Assembly: GCF_036985595.1 (NCBI RefSeq) | Contig: NZ_BTPU01000017.1 | Span: 1-62,876 of the forward strand | DNA from: Vallitalea maricola | GTDB lineage: Bacteria > Bacillota > Clostridia > Lachnospirales > Vallitaleaceae | Length of the DNA stretch: 62,876 bases | Direction of reading: 5' to 3' | Shown: piece after piece, positions 53,754 through 62,685 of the stretch | Position numbering within the stretch: position 1 is the stretch's first letter | Layout of the letters: every line of letters starts with the position of its first letter | The notes under the pieces: generated by a model | The model's database searches: none | Seen by the model: the letters and a program-made list of their open reading frames with translations, nothing else | What the model was told of the DNA's origin: nothing | Program-made: the position numbers and the translations under genes

Positions 53754-55238
53754 ATGTTTTTAGGCATAGACCTTGGGACATCTTCGGTTAAACTTATTGC
53801 TGTTGATGAAAATGGGCATATATTAGGTGAAAGCGTAAGAGATTACCCTATATATTATCCAGAATTAAATTATGCAGAACAAAATCCAGAAGATTGGTGG
53901 TCTGCTACAAAAGAAGCACTGAAAGAAATTGTTGATAAGATAGATGTTGAAGTAGATGAAATAGAGTCCATAGGTCTTAGCGGACAGATGCATGGGCTTG
54001 TTATATTAGATGAAAATGATAATGTTCTCAGACCTGCACTATTATGGTGTGACCAAAGAACCAAAGAAGAATGTGACGAGATAACGGAACACTTTGGAAA
54101 AGATAAATTAAGAGACTTGACAGCTAACAAAGCCTTAACAGGATTTACAGCCCCTAAAATCCTATGGGTCAAGAAAAATGAACCTGAAATATTCAATAAA
54201 ATAAATAAGATCATGTTACCAAAAGATTATATAAATTATAAACTTACAGGAAATTTCTCAACTGATGTCTCAGATGCATCAGGTATGCTACTAGTAGACG
54301 TAAAAAATCGAACATGGTCAAAAGAAGTTCTTGATTTCTTAAATATCAAGGAAGAAATGCTGCCAAAACTATACGAATCATCTGATAGCGTAGGTAATTT
54401 AAAAGACGACCTAAAAAAAGAAATAGGTATCACTTCAGATATAGTCGTAGCCGCTGGTGCTGGTGACCAAGCAGCAGGAGCAGTAGGAACTGGAGTTGTA
54501 GAAGAAGGTACAATCTCAGTGGCATTAGGTACCTCAGGAGTTGTCTTTGCAGCCCACGATAAGTTTGCTGTTGACGATGAAGCTAGAGTACATTCATTTT
54601 GTCACGCCAATAACAAATATCACAGCATGGGAGTTATGCTTTCCGCAGCTTCATGCCTAAAATGGTGGGTAGAAGAAGTTAACAAAAATATATCCTTTGA
54701 CGAATTATTAAAAGAAGCTAGTGAAATAGAACCAGGAAGCAATGGACTTATATTTCTACCATATCTAATGGGAGAAAGAACCCCTTATCCTGACCCAGAC
54801 GCGAGAGGATGCTTTATCGGTCTCACCATCACACATACAAGAGCACATATGACAAGAGCTATACTAGAAGGTGTATCCTTCGGACTAAGAGATTCCCTTG
54901 AAATACTTAAAGAACTAGGTGTACCAATTAAAGAAGTCCGAGTATCAGGGGGAGGAGCCAAAAGTGATCTATGGCGACAAATATTAGCCGATATCTTTGA
55001 TTGCAATATCAATACCATTAACACCAATCAAGGACCTGCCTTAGGAGGTGCTATACTAGGATGTGTAGCAACAGGCAAATACGATACTGTTGAACAAGTA
55101 TGCAACAAATTAATTAAAGTCACCAATACAATAAAACCTATAAAAGAAAATGTTAAGCAGTACAACAAAACATATGAAATTTACCATGAACTGTACAGTA
55201 CCCTAAAAAATACTTTTAATAAATTAAGCAAAATATAG
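53754..55238 (+). CDS. xylB: Xylulokinase
   Basis: The 494-aa FGGY kinase phosphorylates D-xylulose to xylulose 5-phosphate for the pentose phosphate pathway. It shows the phosphate-binding FLGIDLGTSSVKLIAVD, GLSGQMHGLVILD with the catalytic Asp region, LLWCDQRT, GAGDQAAGAVG, GERTPYPDPDARG and VSGGGAKSDLWRQILAD. GAGGAG precedes the ATG. It lies 35 bp after xylR, so the two are cotranscribed; a terminator follows. Confidence 0.97.
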   Translation: MFLGIDLGTSSVKLIAVDENGHILGESVRDYPIYYPELNYAEQNPEDWWSATKEALKEIVDKIDVEVDEIESIGLSGQMHGLVILDENDNVLRPALLWCDQRTKEECDEITEHFGKDKLRDLTANKALTGFTAPKILWVKKNEPEIFNKINKIMLPKDYINYKLTGNFSTDVSDASGMLLVDVKNRTWSKEVLDFLNIKEEMLPKLYESSDSVGNLKDDLKKEIGITSDIVVAAGAGDQAAGAVGTGVVEEGTISVALGTSGVVFAAHDKFAVDDEARVHSFCHANNKYHSMGVMLSAASCLKWWVEEVNKNISFDELLKEASEIEPGSNGLIFLPYLMGERTPYPDPDARGCFIGLTITHTRAHMTRAILEGVSFGLRDSLEILKELGVPIKEVRVSGGGAKSDLWRQILADIFDCNINTINTNQGPALGGAILGCVATGKYDTVEQVCNKLIKVTNTIKPIKENVKQYNKTYEIYHELYSTLKNTFNKLSKI

Positions 55239-55256
55239 TCTTTAGGATTACTGTTT

Positions 55257-55320
55257 AAGCTCTAGGATACTTGTTAGATAATTCTCTAAGAGGAATCCTA
55301 GAGCTTTATATTATATTTTT
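55257..55320 (+). terminator. xylB terminator
   Basis: A 12-bp stem AAGCTCTAGGAT/ATCCTAGAGCTT with an AT-rich loop is followed, after a few bases, by T9. Confidence 0.75.
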
Positions 55321-55419
55321 TTTGGATTTTATTAATCCTAATATAAAAACAAGTAATAGCCCAACAGTTATATAATAAAGAAGAAAAAGTTTTTGAGATT
55401 ATATTGACGAATACTTAAA

Positions 55420-55562
55420 GCAAAATAGTATATGTATATGTGGAGTAGTGAGGCAGGACGCCGAACCCAGCTTTTGCAGGACGAGCAAGTAGCTGGCGAA
55501 ACATATACATATACTATTTTGCAATAACCAAGTCAGAACAAAACACTCTTTCTGACTTACTT
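55420..55562 (+). repeat. Structured repeat (GTGAGGCAGGACGCC core), copy B, with tail hairpin
   Basis: Perfect 22-bp arms (55420-55441 and 55501-55522) enclose the 59-nt core GGAGTAGTGAGGCAGGACGC, CGAACCCAGCT, a TTGC/GCAA mini-hairpin and AGCTGGCGAA. After the second arm comes CAATAACCAAGTCAGAACAA and an AAGTCAGA/TCTGACTT hairpin with a T-rich loop. The same core, arm and tail occur inverted at 62686-62815. The region from 55563 to 55714 holds no other feature. Confidence 0.87.
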
Positions 55563-55714
55563 GCACTAATATATCTTACATCCAATTTTTTAATTGACTT
55601 CCCATTAACAAAGGAGTAAAATTACTATAATTATGTAATTTATGATATTACATGAAATACATAATAAATTACATATATATTGACTAAAATATAAATAAGG
55701 CAAGGAGGTATTCA

Positions 55715-56521
55715 ATGAAATTTCTAAATAGATTAGAAAGAAAACTAGGTAGATTTGCAATAAGAAATCTAATGTTATATATAGTATTATGTAATGCTTT
55801 TGTTTATATCTTTATGAGGTTTTCTCCTATACAAACCACATTAAACTTAGCACTAATACCACAATTAATAAAACAAGGTGAAATCTGGAGACTAGTTACT
55901 TTTGTATTCTTTCCACCTACCACCAGCATGTTCTTCTTAGTATTCGTATTATACTTTTACTATATGATTGGCAGTACCCTAGAACATGAATGGGGAAGCT
56001 TCAAGTTTAATATCTATTATTTATTAGGAATCATAGGAGCTATAGTAGGAGCCTTCATAACAAATATACCAGTGGTTAGTTCCTTCTATATTAATTTATC
56101 ATTGTTCTTAGCATTTGCTAGACTCTATCCAGATTACCAAGTATTATTATTCTTTATTATACCAGTAAAGATGAAATGGTTGGCATGGTTAGATTGGGCA
56201 TATTTCGCTTATATAATATTAATGGGTAATTCTTCAGCCAGATTAGCAGCTATAATGGCACTAATTAATTTCTTTATATTCTTTGGAAAAGAAATAATTA
56301 CTGGAACAAGAAATACCACAACCAGTTATTATAGAAAAAAACAATATAATGCAGGATTAAATAGTAATAAAAAAGCGTATGTTCATAAATGTACTGTTTG
56401 TGGAAGAACTGAACTTGATGACAAAAACTTAGAATTCAGATATTGTTCAAAATGCCATGGCTATCATGAATATTGCATGGACCACCTTCATGATCATGAG
56501 CATATCAAAGAAGATAATTAA
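55715..56521 (+). CDS. Rhomboid-fold membrane protein lacking the catalytic residues, with zinc-binding tail
   Basis: The 268-aa protein has about six helices in the rhomboid arrangement: GEIWRLVTFVFFP after helix 1 and the GSTLEHEWGSFKFN loop are typical. The serine-protease GxSG motif is absent (YINLSLFLAFA at that place), and the last helix (SSARLAAIMALINFF) lacks the catalytic His, so it is probably a pseudoprotease. The cytoplasmic tail holds C226xxC229, C244xxC247 and Cys/His residues (YCMDHLHDHEH), suggesting a zinc ribbon. AAGGAGG precedes the ATG. The gene is monocistronic. Confidence 0.85.
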   Translation: MKFLNRLERKLGRFAIRNLMLYIVLCNAFVYIFMRFSPIQTTLNLALIPQLIKQGEIWRLVTFVFFPPTTSMFFLVFVLYFYYMIGSTLEHEWGSFKFNIYYLLGIIGAIVGAFITNIPVVSSFYINLSLFLAFARLYPDYQVLLFFIIPVKMKWLAWLDWAYFAYIILMGNSSARLAAIMALINFFIFFGKEIITGTRNTTTSYYRKKQYNAGLNSNKKAYVHKCTVCGRTELDDKNLEFRYCSKCHGYHEYCMDHLHDHEHIKEDN

Positions 56522-56567
56522 TTTAAAATAATATATATTATTGAAATAATATAAAGATAAAAAACAT

Positions 56568-56614
56568 AGAATAAAAATATCCAATTAAATCTTGGAGTTT
56601 TTATTCTTTTTTTG
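56568..56614 (+). terminator. Terminator after the rhomboid-fold gene
   Basis: A 10-bp stem AGAATAAAAA/TTTTTATTCT with an inner CCAA/TTGG pairing runs into T7. The remainder of the 308-bp gap before the next gene has no other clear feature. Confidence 0.75.
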
Positions 56615-56829
56615 TCTGTTTCTATAAATTTACTTTCTTAATGTAATATATTTCCTTATTTAACTAAATATAATATTGTTTGCTGTTTGTATACTTGTGC
56701 AATAAGTTGGTTTTATGGTATATTATAAGTGAATATGTGTAATATTATACTTGTATTAACATATTTTATTTAAAAAGAGTTGTATTTGTTTGGTGTCTAC
56801 AATTCTTAAGATAAAAAGGAGGAGCACAT

Positions 56830-59505
56830 ATGTTAAAAAAAGTATTCAGTAAATCATTTGCTACAATTTTAATTGCTGCCATGATGGCAACTATGGTATT
56901 TAATCCTATTAAATCTACAGCACAGGGTATACCATCAATTACGGTATCTAAGACTAATGTTACACTAAACAGTTCACTAGAAGTTACAATAGAAAATGGA
57001 AGCCTTAGAGATGATGCGTGGGTTGGATTATATGAGATTGACGTAACACCAGATGGTGACCCAACATCAATTTGGTGGAAGTATTTATCTGAGGTAGGCG
57101 TTAATAATGGTAATGGAACATTTACATTAGATTTATCCAGTATAGGCAGTGACAGATTCAGACCTTCTGCTAGGTATAAACTTGTTCTATTCAATGATGA
57201 CATAGGAGGATATCCTATAGATGCAAGTGTGAATTTCAACCTAGTAGATGATATCAGAGAAGGTGTTGGAGATTTAGAAGTACTAGTAGTGAGTGATGTA
57301 CATATTGGAGATTCTATAGCAAAAGAAAAATTCAAGAAAGTATTAACTAGATCAGAGGAACTATTGACCAATATGGATGGAATACTTATAGCTGGCGACT
57401 TTACAAATGCTGGTGATAGTGGCGAATACGATAATTTTATGGAAGTTTATAATCAGTATGCTCCTCAAAATGCTTTAAGATTATGGGTAATGGGTAACCA
57501 TGATTATTGGAATGGCTTATTACCTGTTCATGCACAAGATAGATTTGAAAGCAAAACAGGTGAGAAAATACATTCTCATAAAATATTAGAGGGATATCAT
57601 TTTATACAAGTAAGCACAGAAGGTAGAGAAACACATGGTAAATTCACCGATTCATTGAAATTTTGGTTAAAAGAACAACTGGAAATATCTGCTAATGATG
57701 ACCCATCAAAACCTATTTTTGTTACAGTACATCAGCATATATCTAATACTGTATATGGAAGCCATGAATGGGGAAATCCTGCGTTATATGATGTATTAGA
57801 CGATTATCCACAGGTAATAACTTTTTCAGGTCATTCCCATTATGCAATAGATGATGAAAGGTCAATTCATCAAAGAGATTTTACTTCAGTAGGTACAGCT
57901 TCTACAAACTATATGGAATTAGAAGGAGGAAAAATCCAAGGGAGTGTACCACCTGGCGGTAAAGAATTCAGCGAGGGATTGTTATTGAATGTTAATAAAG
58001 ATACAAATAAAGTAACCTTGAAACGTATGGACTTTTATAATGATAGAGTTATAAAAGATGATTGGATAATTGAATATCCATCTGATAAAACAAAATATAT
58101 ATACACAGATGATCGTGTAGATAGAAGTGAGAATCCATACTTTGAAGATGTAGCCCAACTTGAGCTCAATTATATACAGCCAGATACTGTAAGAATTACA
58201 TTTGATCAGGCTAAAGATGAAGATATGGTTCATTCCTATAAAATTCAAGCAGTGAATAAATCAAATGGTAATCTTGAGAAAGAGGTTTTAGCTTTTTCAG
58301 AATTTTATAATTATCCAATGCCAGATAAACTATCATTTGATATAGATGGATTATCTAGCAATGTTGAACATGAAATCATAGTTACAGCATTAGATTCATT
58401 TGGTAAAGAAAGTGTAGAGCCTTTAAAAGGAATAGCTGTAAGACCAACTCTAACTTTATCAGAAAGTGCAGTAAATATTAACGGAACAATAGAAGTTACA
58501 TTAAATAATGGAAGAAAAACTCCAGGTAATGAAGACTGGATAGGATTATATGAAGAAAATGAAACTCCAGATGGTGATCCAAGTTCAATATGGTGGAGGA
58601 CATTACCACAATTAGGTATTACAAGTGATAATGGTACATTCACTTTTGACCCAGTCAATATTCCATCTGATAAAAGAAGTAGATATTACAGCGGACAAAG
58701 ATACAAGTTTATTTTTGCATACGATGATACGTATGATATTCAAGCAAGCGGTAATTTTGATATAACACCTGCTACGCTATCCCTTTCAAAAGATACATTT
58801 GCATTAGATGAAACAATTGAAATAACAATCACTGAGAGCAATAATCCAACACATACAGATGATTGGATAGGATTATATGAAGAAAGTGAGACTCCAGATG
58901 GTAACCCAGCGTCAATTTGGTGGGCAAAATTACCTGACCTAGGAATTACAGAAGGAGAAGGAACATTTACTTTTGACCCAAAAGATATCGTTGTAGATTA
59001 TAAAGACAGATATAGGGCTAACAAAAGATATAAATTTATTTTAGCATATGATGATACGTATAGGATTGAAGCAAGTGATTATTTTACTACTACAGCCCCT
59101 ATACAACAAAATTTAGCTCTTGATAATCATTGCAGTGCTAGTAGTGAACAAAATATTTTCCATAAAAATTATCCTTGTAAAGCCAATGATGGAAATATGT
59201 CTACTAGATGGTGTGCCAGCAATGGTGATAATAATCATTGGTGGAAAGTAGATTTGGGAGATAACCATAATATTGCTAAAACACAAGTTGTATGGGAATA
59301 TGGCGGAAAAGTATATAAATATAAAATAGATGTATCTACTAATGACAGTGATTGGGTCAATGTAGTAGATAAAATCAACAATACTTCAAATATCCAAATA
59401 CAGGAAGATAATTTTACAGTAAATGCAAGATACGTTCGTATAACTGTTACAGGATTAGAAGATGGTTGCTGGGCTAGTATCAAAGAATTTAAGATTTTTG
59501 AGTAA
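56830..59505 (+). CDS. Secreted multidomain metallophosphoesterase with discoidin domain
   Basis: The 891-aa protein has a signal peptide (about 1-32), then a beta-sandwich repeat (36-138), a calcineurin-like phosphoesterase domain (about 150-370), a fibronectin III-like segment (about 435-535), two more copies of the repeat (about 537-645 and 647-757), and a C-terminal F5/8 type C (CBM32-like) domain (760-891). All phosphoesterase metal motifs are present: SDVHIGD, GDFTN, GNHDY (about 222), HQH and GHSHY (about 333). The repeats share WIGLYE, ETPDGDP, SIWW and RYKFI-AYDDTY, resembling SKICH-type sandwiches. It likely acts on extracellular phosphate esters at a polysaccharide surface; the substrate is unknown. 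AAGGAGGAG precedes the ATG. Confidence 0.9.
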   Translation: MLKKVFSKSFATILIAAMMATMVFNPIKSTAQGIPSITVSKTNVTLNSSLEVTIENGSLRDDAWVGLYEIDVTPDGDPTSIWWKYLSEVGVNNGNGTFTLDLSSIGSDRFRPSARYKLVLFNDDIGGYPIDASVNFNLVDDIREGVGDLEVLVVSDVHIGDSIAKEKFKKVLTRSEELLTNMDGILIAGDFTNAGDSGEYDNFMEVYNQYAPQNALRLWVMGNHDYWNGLLPVHAQDRFESKTGEKIHSHKILEGYHFIQVSTEGRETHGKFTDSLKFWLKEQLEISANDDPSKPIFVTVHQHISNTVYGSHEWGNPALYDVLDDYPQVITFSGHSHYAIDDERSIHQRDFTSVGTASTNYMELEGGKIQGSVPPGGKEFSEGLLLNVNKDTNKVTLKRMDFYNDRVIKDDWIIEYPSDKTKYIYTDDRVDRSENPYFEDVAQLELNYIQPDTVRITFDQAKDEDMVHSYKIQAVNKSNGNLEKEVLAFSEFYNYPMPDKLSFDIDGLSSNVEHEIIVTALDSFGKESVEPLKGIAVRPTLTLSESAVNINGTIEVTLNNGRKTPGNEDWIGLYEENETPDGDPSSIWWRTLPQLGITSDNGTFTFDPVNIPSDKRSRYYSGQRYKFIFAYDDTYDIQASGNFDITPATLSLSKDTFALDETIEITITESNNPTHTDDWIGLYEESETPDGNPASIWWAKLPDLGITEGEGTFTFDPKDIVVDYKDRYRANKRYKFILAYDDTYRIEASDYFTTTAPIQQNLALDNHCSASSEQNIFHKNYPCKANDGNMSTRWCASNGDNNHWWKVDLGDNHNIAKTQVVWEYGGKVYKYKIDVSTNDSDWVNVVDKINNTSNIQIQEDNFTVNARYVRITVTGLEDGCWASIKEFKIFE

Positions 59506-59529
59506 TGTAATTGAATAGCTCTATAGGAA

Positions 59530-59562
59530 AAATAGTTCTGATAAAACAGAACTATTTTTTTT
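59530..59562. terminator. Bidirectional terminator between convergent genes
   Basis: An 11-bp stem AAATAGTTCTG/CAGAACTATTT with a 6-nt loop is followed by T8 on the + strand and preceded by AAAA, giving a T-tract on the minus strand. Confidence 0.82.
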
Positions 59563-59586
59563 ACAGGATGATTCATATAAAATTAA

Positions 59587-59787
59587 TTAGTAGCAACAAT
59601 GATGTTTTTTTCTAGGTTTACGTTTTTTGCATATACAATAGCATTTACATATATACTCTTCATATTTTGGTTTACGATGGCAACATTTTTTACCCCAATC
59701 ATAATCATCATCACAATCGTAATCATAATCGTAATCATAATCGTAGTCATAGTCGCAATCATAATCATATTTACTATAACGTTTCAT
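59587..59787 (-). CDS. Asp/Tyr-rich, Cys-rich CotC-like protein
   Basis: The 66-aa protein starts MKRYSKYDYDCDYD and has about ten DY units, then a Cys/His/Lys-rich half (KKCCHRKPK, CKCYCICKK, KKHHCCY). AAAGGAGGT lies 7 nt before the ATG, which argues that this low-complexity frame is real. Composition resembles Bacillus CotC-type outer spore-coat proteins, which cross-link through tyrosines; the eight-plus Cys add disulfide or metal capacity. A spore-coat role is inferred from composition and the other germination gene in the window. Overlapping frames in the same DNA are shadows. Confidence 0.75.
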   Translation of the reverse strand: MKRYSKYDYDCDYDYDYDYDYDYDCDDDYDWGKKCCHRKPKYEEYICKCYCICKKRKPRKKHHCCY

Positions 59788-60175
59788 GTCAAACCTCCTT
59801 TAGAGCTTGTTCTACTATAATATATGCTTGTACCATTAATATGGTTACACCTTGTCCAAAAAAAAATAAAATAATAATTATATAAGAAAAACTATATGTC
59901 AATTTTAAAAATATAGTGATAAAATTATATGAAGTATAAAAAAATAATTTTTTAACTAATAATAATACATAAAATTGAATGGATATAATCGTTAAATTTG
60001 TAACATATAACAATAAAATTATTAAATTTTTACATTATATAATAATATAAAGAAATTGACAAAAAAGTGAAAATGATTATAATTTTTATATATTAGTGTA
60101 TTACTAATAGCAATATAAAAAATATATTTGCTTTGATTATAGTAATATCAAATAATAAATTAAAGAGGTGATAGA
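59788..60175. other. Intergenic region between CotC-like gene and glycosyltransferase
   Basis: These 388 bp between divergent genes are extremely AT-rich, with no credible ORF. A strong promoter lies near the right end. Confidence 0.45.
60056..60083 (+). promoter_or_regulatory. Sigma-A promoter of the glycosyltransferase/acyltransferase pair
   Basis: A perfect TTGACA and a perfect TATAAT are separated by 16 bp, 93 bp upstream of the GTG start. Confidence 0.68.
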
Positions 60176-61513
60176 GTGACAATATTTGCCACGATTATAT
60201 TTTGCATATATGTAATTTTTCAAATATTGTATTTCATTATACCAATACAAACTATGTGGAATAATAAAAAATCAAAAGAGGAAAGAAAAGAAAATAAAGA
60301 ACAAGGAATCTCTATATTAATACCTGCATACAATGAGGAATTAGTAATTAAGAATTGTATTGATGCAGTATTTAATTTAGAGTACAGTAATTATGAGACA
60401 CTTATAATAAATGACGGTTCTTCTGATAATACTTTGCAGATTCTATGTACATATCTTGATTTAGAAGTAACCGAAAGAGCTAAATCTAATCGATTATCAC
60501 ATAAATTAATTCATAATGTTTTACAATCAAAAAAGTATCCAAATATATATGTAATAGATAAAGAAAATGGTGGAAAAGCAGATTCTTTAAACGCTGGAAT
60601 TGAGTATGCACATAATGAAATTTTAATATCCATTGATGCAGACAGCATGTTAAAAAAAGACTCCCTAAATTATATTAACAATGAATTTCAAGATGAAAGT
60701 GTTATAGCAGCAGGTGGCACAGTTCATATTGCTCAAGGAATCAAAAAAGAAAAAGGGAAAATATTACCTGATTTTGGCATTAAGCCTCTTATTAGGTGCC
60801 AAGTCCTACAATATTTAGACAGTTTTTTTATAAGGAAAATAACTCAAGCTAAATTTGGATCGATGATAGTTATTGCTGGTGCTTTTGGAGCGTTTAGGAA
60901 AAGTATCTTACTCCAGATTGATGGATATAGGAGTACAGTAGGGGAAGATATGGATATAACTCTAAAATTACAGAAATATATTAATAAGAGTACAAAAAAA
61001 CTCCGTTTATTATACATTCCAGAAGCAATTTGTTATACTGAATGCCCGGCTAATTTAAGAGGTCTATATAAACAGAGATTAAGATGGCAAAGAGCATTTA
61101 TTGATTGCGTAGTGGAATATTGGGATTTACTATTCAAGGGTTTTAATAGAATAGTTTCTTATTATTTTTTACTGGACTCATTCATCATAGGAACTTTAAC
61201 TGCTTTTTCAACGATTTTTATAGCCTTTGATATGGCAATACAGGGAATCAATACTTATATGCTAGTCATTCTTTTTATGATATCAACGTTTATTGCCATT
61301 TCACAAGATATATTATGCTTAACAGTAAGTGCCCACTATGGTTTTGTATACTCAAAGGTGGATTATGTTAAGATAATATTATTTTTACCATTTGAGGTTT
61401 TGATTTATCGACCATTAGGAATGGTATTTACAATAATTGGTACTATTTCATATTTCTTCAATGATCATCATTGGGGTAGTGCTGATAGGATTGGAGAATT
61501 TTCAATATCATAA
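60176..61513 (+). CDS. Processive family 2 glycosyltransferase (PgaC/IcaA-like)
   Basis: The 445-aa membrane enzyme has an N-terminal helix, a cytoplasmic GT-A domain (about 40-290) and three or four C-terminal helices. It shows ISILIPAYNEE, INDGSSDNT, SIDADSML (metal-binding Asp), GEDMDITLKLQ (catalytic Asp) and the processive-synthase motif QRLRW. It therefore probably polymerises a beta-linked sugar such as N-acetylglucosamine and exports it. GTG at 60176 has AGAGGTG 5-6 nt upstream. The next gene is an acyltransferase of the IcaC type, so the pair resembles a minimal ica-like locus; no deacetylase gene (IcaB/PgaB) is visible before the window ends. Confidence 0.92.
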   Translation: MTIFATIIFCIYVIFQILYFIIPIQTMWNNKKSKEERKENKEQGISILIPAYNEELVIKNCIDAVFNLEYSNYETLIINDGSSDNTLQILCTYLDLEVTERAKSNRLSHKLIHNVLQSKKYPNIYVIDKENGGKADSLNAGIEYAHNEILISIDADSMLKKDSLNYINNEFQDESVIAAGGTVHIAQGIKKEKGKILPDFGIKPLIRCQVLQYLDSFFIRKITQAKFGSMIVIAGAFGAFRKSILLQIDGYRSTVGEDMDITLKLQKYINKSTKKLRLLYIPEAICYTECPANLRGLYKQRLRWQRAFIDCVVEYWDLLFKGFNRIVSYYFLLDSFIIGTLTAFSTIFIAFDMAIQGINTYMLVILFMISTFIAISQDILCLTVSAHYGFVYSKVDYVKIILFLPFEVLIYRPLGMVFTIIGTISYFFNDHHWGSADRIGEFSIS

Positions 61514-61556
61514 TTGTGAGCTATTTTATTACTATAATTTTAGAGAGGAAGATTAT

Positions 61557-62642
61557 TTGAATAAGCAACAGGTGGAAAATAGAATTCTGTATTTGGATAT
61601 ATTACGTGTTTTAGCTATATTTGCAGTTATTGCAATTCATGTAACGGCAATGGATATAATCAAAGTGGAGGATATTGGAACTTTTGAGTGGTGGGTATCA
61701 AATATATTCAATTCATTTTCTAGATGGGGTGTACCAGTATTTTTTATGATAAGTGGAGTTCTATTACTGAACCCTAAAAACAATGAAAGTACATCAGAAT
61801 TTCTTAAGAAAAGAATAGGAAAGATAGGTATTCCATTAATCATATGGTCTGTTATATATTCAGTTGCCAAACATTATTTTATAGAAATGGACAAGCCCGA
61901 AATTATTACATATCCTAAAATATTATTGACTGATATAATTTTTGATAGAGCATATTATCATCTTTGGTTTATATATGTTATTATAACTATTTACTTGATT
62001 ACTCCATTTCTGAGAAAGATTATAAAACATTCTAATATCAAAGAAATTAGATATCTGCTAATTTTGTGGTTTATATCAACTATAGGGAGTTATACATATC
62101 ACAGTATATATACTTGTATCCTACATGAAAAATCTTCATATATAAGGATATTAGATATACCTTTGGTTGGTGGATTTATAGGTTACTTTGTTCTTGGTTA
62201 CTATCTTAATAAAATTGAGATAACTAAAAAAATAAGGGGAATAATTTATTTTATTGCTGGAACAAGTTTTATACTTATCCCCATACTAATATATTCTACT
62301 AGTATCGGAAATACTAAACTCAACGAACAATTTTACAACCACTTTATGATTACAACTTTTTTCATTACCATAGGAGTGTTTGTTTTCTTTAGATATAAGA
62401 ACTTTGATAATATAATACCAGTCAATATGAAGAAACTAATTGTTTCAATGAGTAATGCAACATTCGGCATTTACTTAGTACATATGCTGGTTCTAGGTAA
62501 TATTGTTAATGATATCATCCCTAAAGAAATAAATGCAATCATCAGAATAATAGCAAGAGTTATACTAACATATATAATCAGCTATTTAATAGTTATGTTA
62601 GGGAGATTAAATAAATATTTAAAGAAATATTTATTCCCATAA
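61557..62642 (+). CDS. Acyltransferase 3 family membrane protein (OafA/IcaC-like)
   Basis: The product (about 361 aa) has about ten helices and the acyltransferase 3 hallmarks YLDILRVLAIFAVIAIHVTA with the conserved His in helix 1, SRWGVPVFFMISGVLLL and LWFIYVII. It would O-acylate (succinyl or acetyl) a polysaccharide or take part in its export. TTG at 61557 is preferred because AGAGAGG lies 8 nt upstream and the family start follows; a longer frame opening at 61437 overlaps the glycosyltransferase by 77 bp. Adjacent genes suggest a joint exopolysaccharide function. Confidence 0.88.
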   Translation: MNKQQVENRILYLDILRVLAIFAVIAIHVTAMDIIKVEDIGTFEWWVSNIFNSFSRWGVPVFFMISGVLLLNPKNNESTSEFLKKRIGKIGIPLIIWSVIYSVAKHYFIEMDKPEIITYPKILLTDIIFDRAYYHLWFIYVIITIYLITPFLRKIIKHSNIKEIRYLLILWFISTIGSYTYHSIYTCILHEKSSYIRILDIPLVGGFIGYFVLGYYLNKIEITKKIRGIIYFIAGTSFILIPILIYSTSIGNTKLNEQFYNHFMITTFFITIGVFVFFRYKNFDNIIPVNMKKLIVSMSNATFGIYLVHMLVLGNIVNDIIPKEINAIIRIIARVILTYIISYLIVMLGRLNKYLKKYLFP

Positions 62643-62685
62643 TAATAGATATTTCTAGTTATGAATTTAATTTTATTAGAAGTAA

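Noticed and set aside
59599..59885. Plus-strand Ile/Val-rich and Asn/His-rich frames opposite the CotC-like gene
   Set aside because: They are shadows of the repeated DY codons; only the minus-strand frame has AAAGGAGGT and a sensible product.
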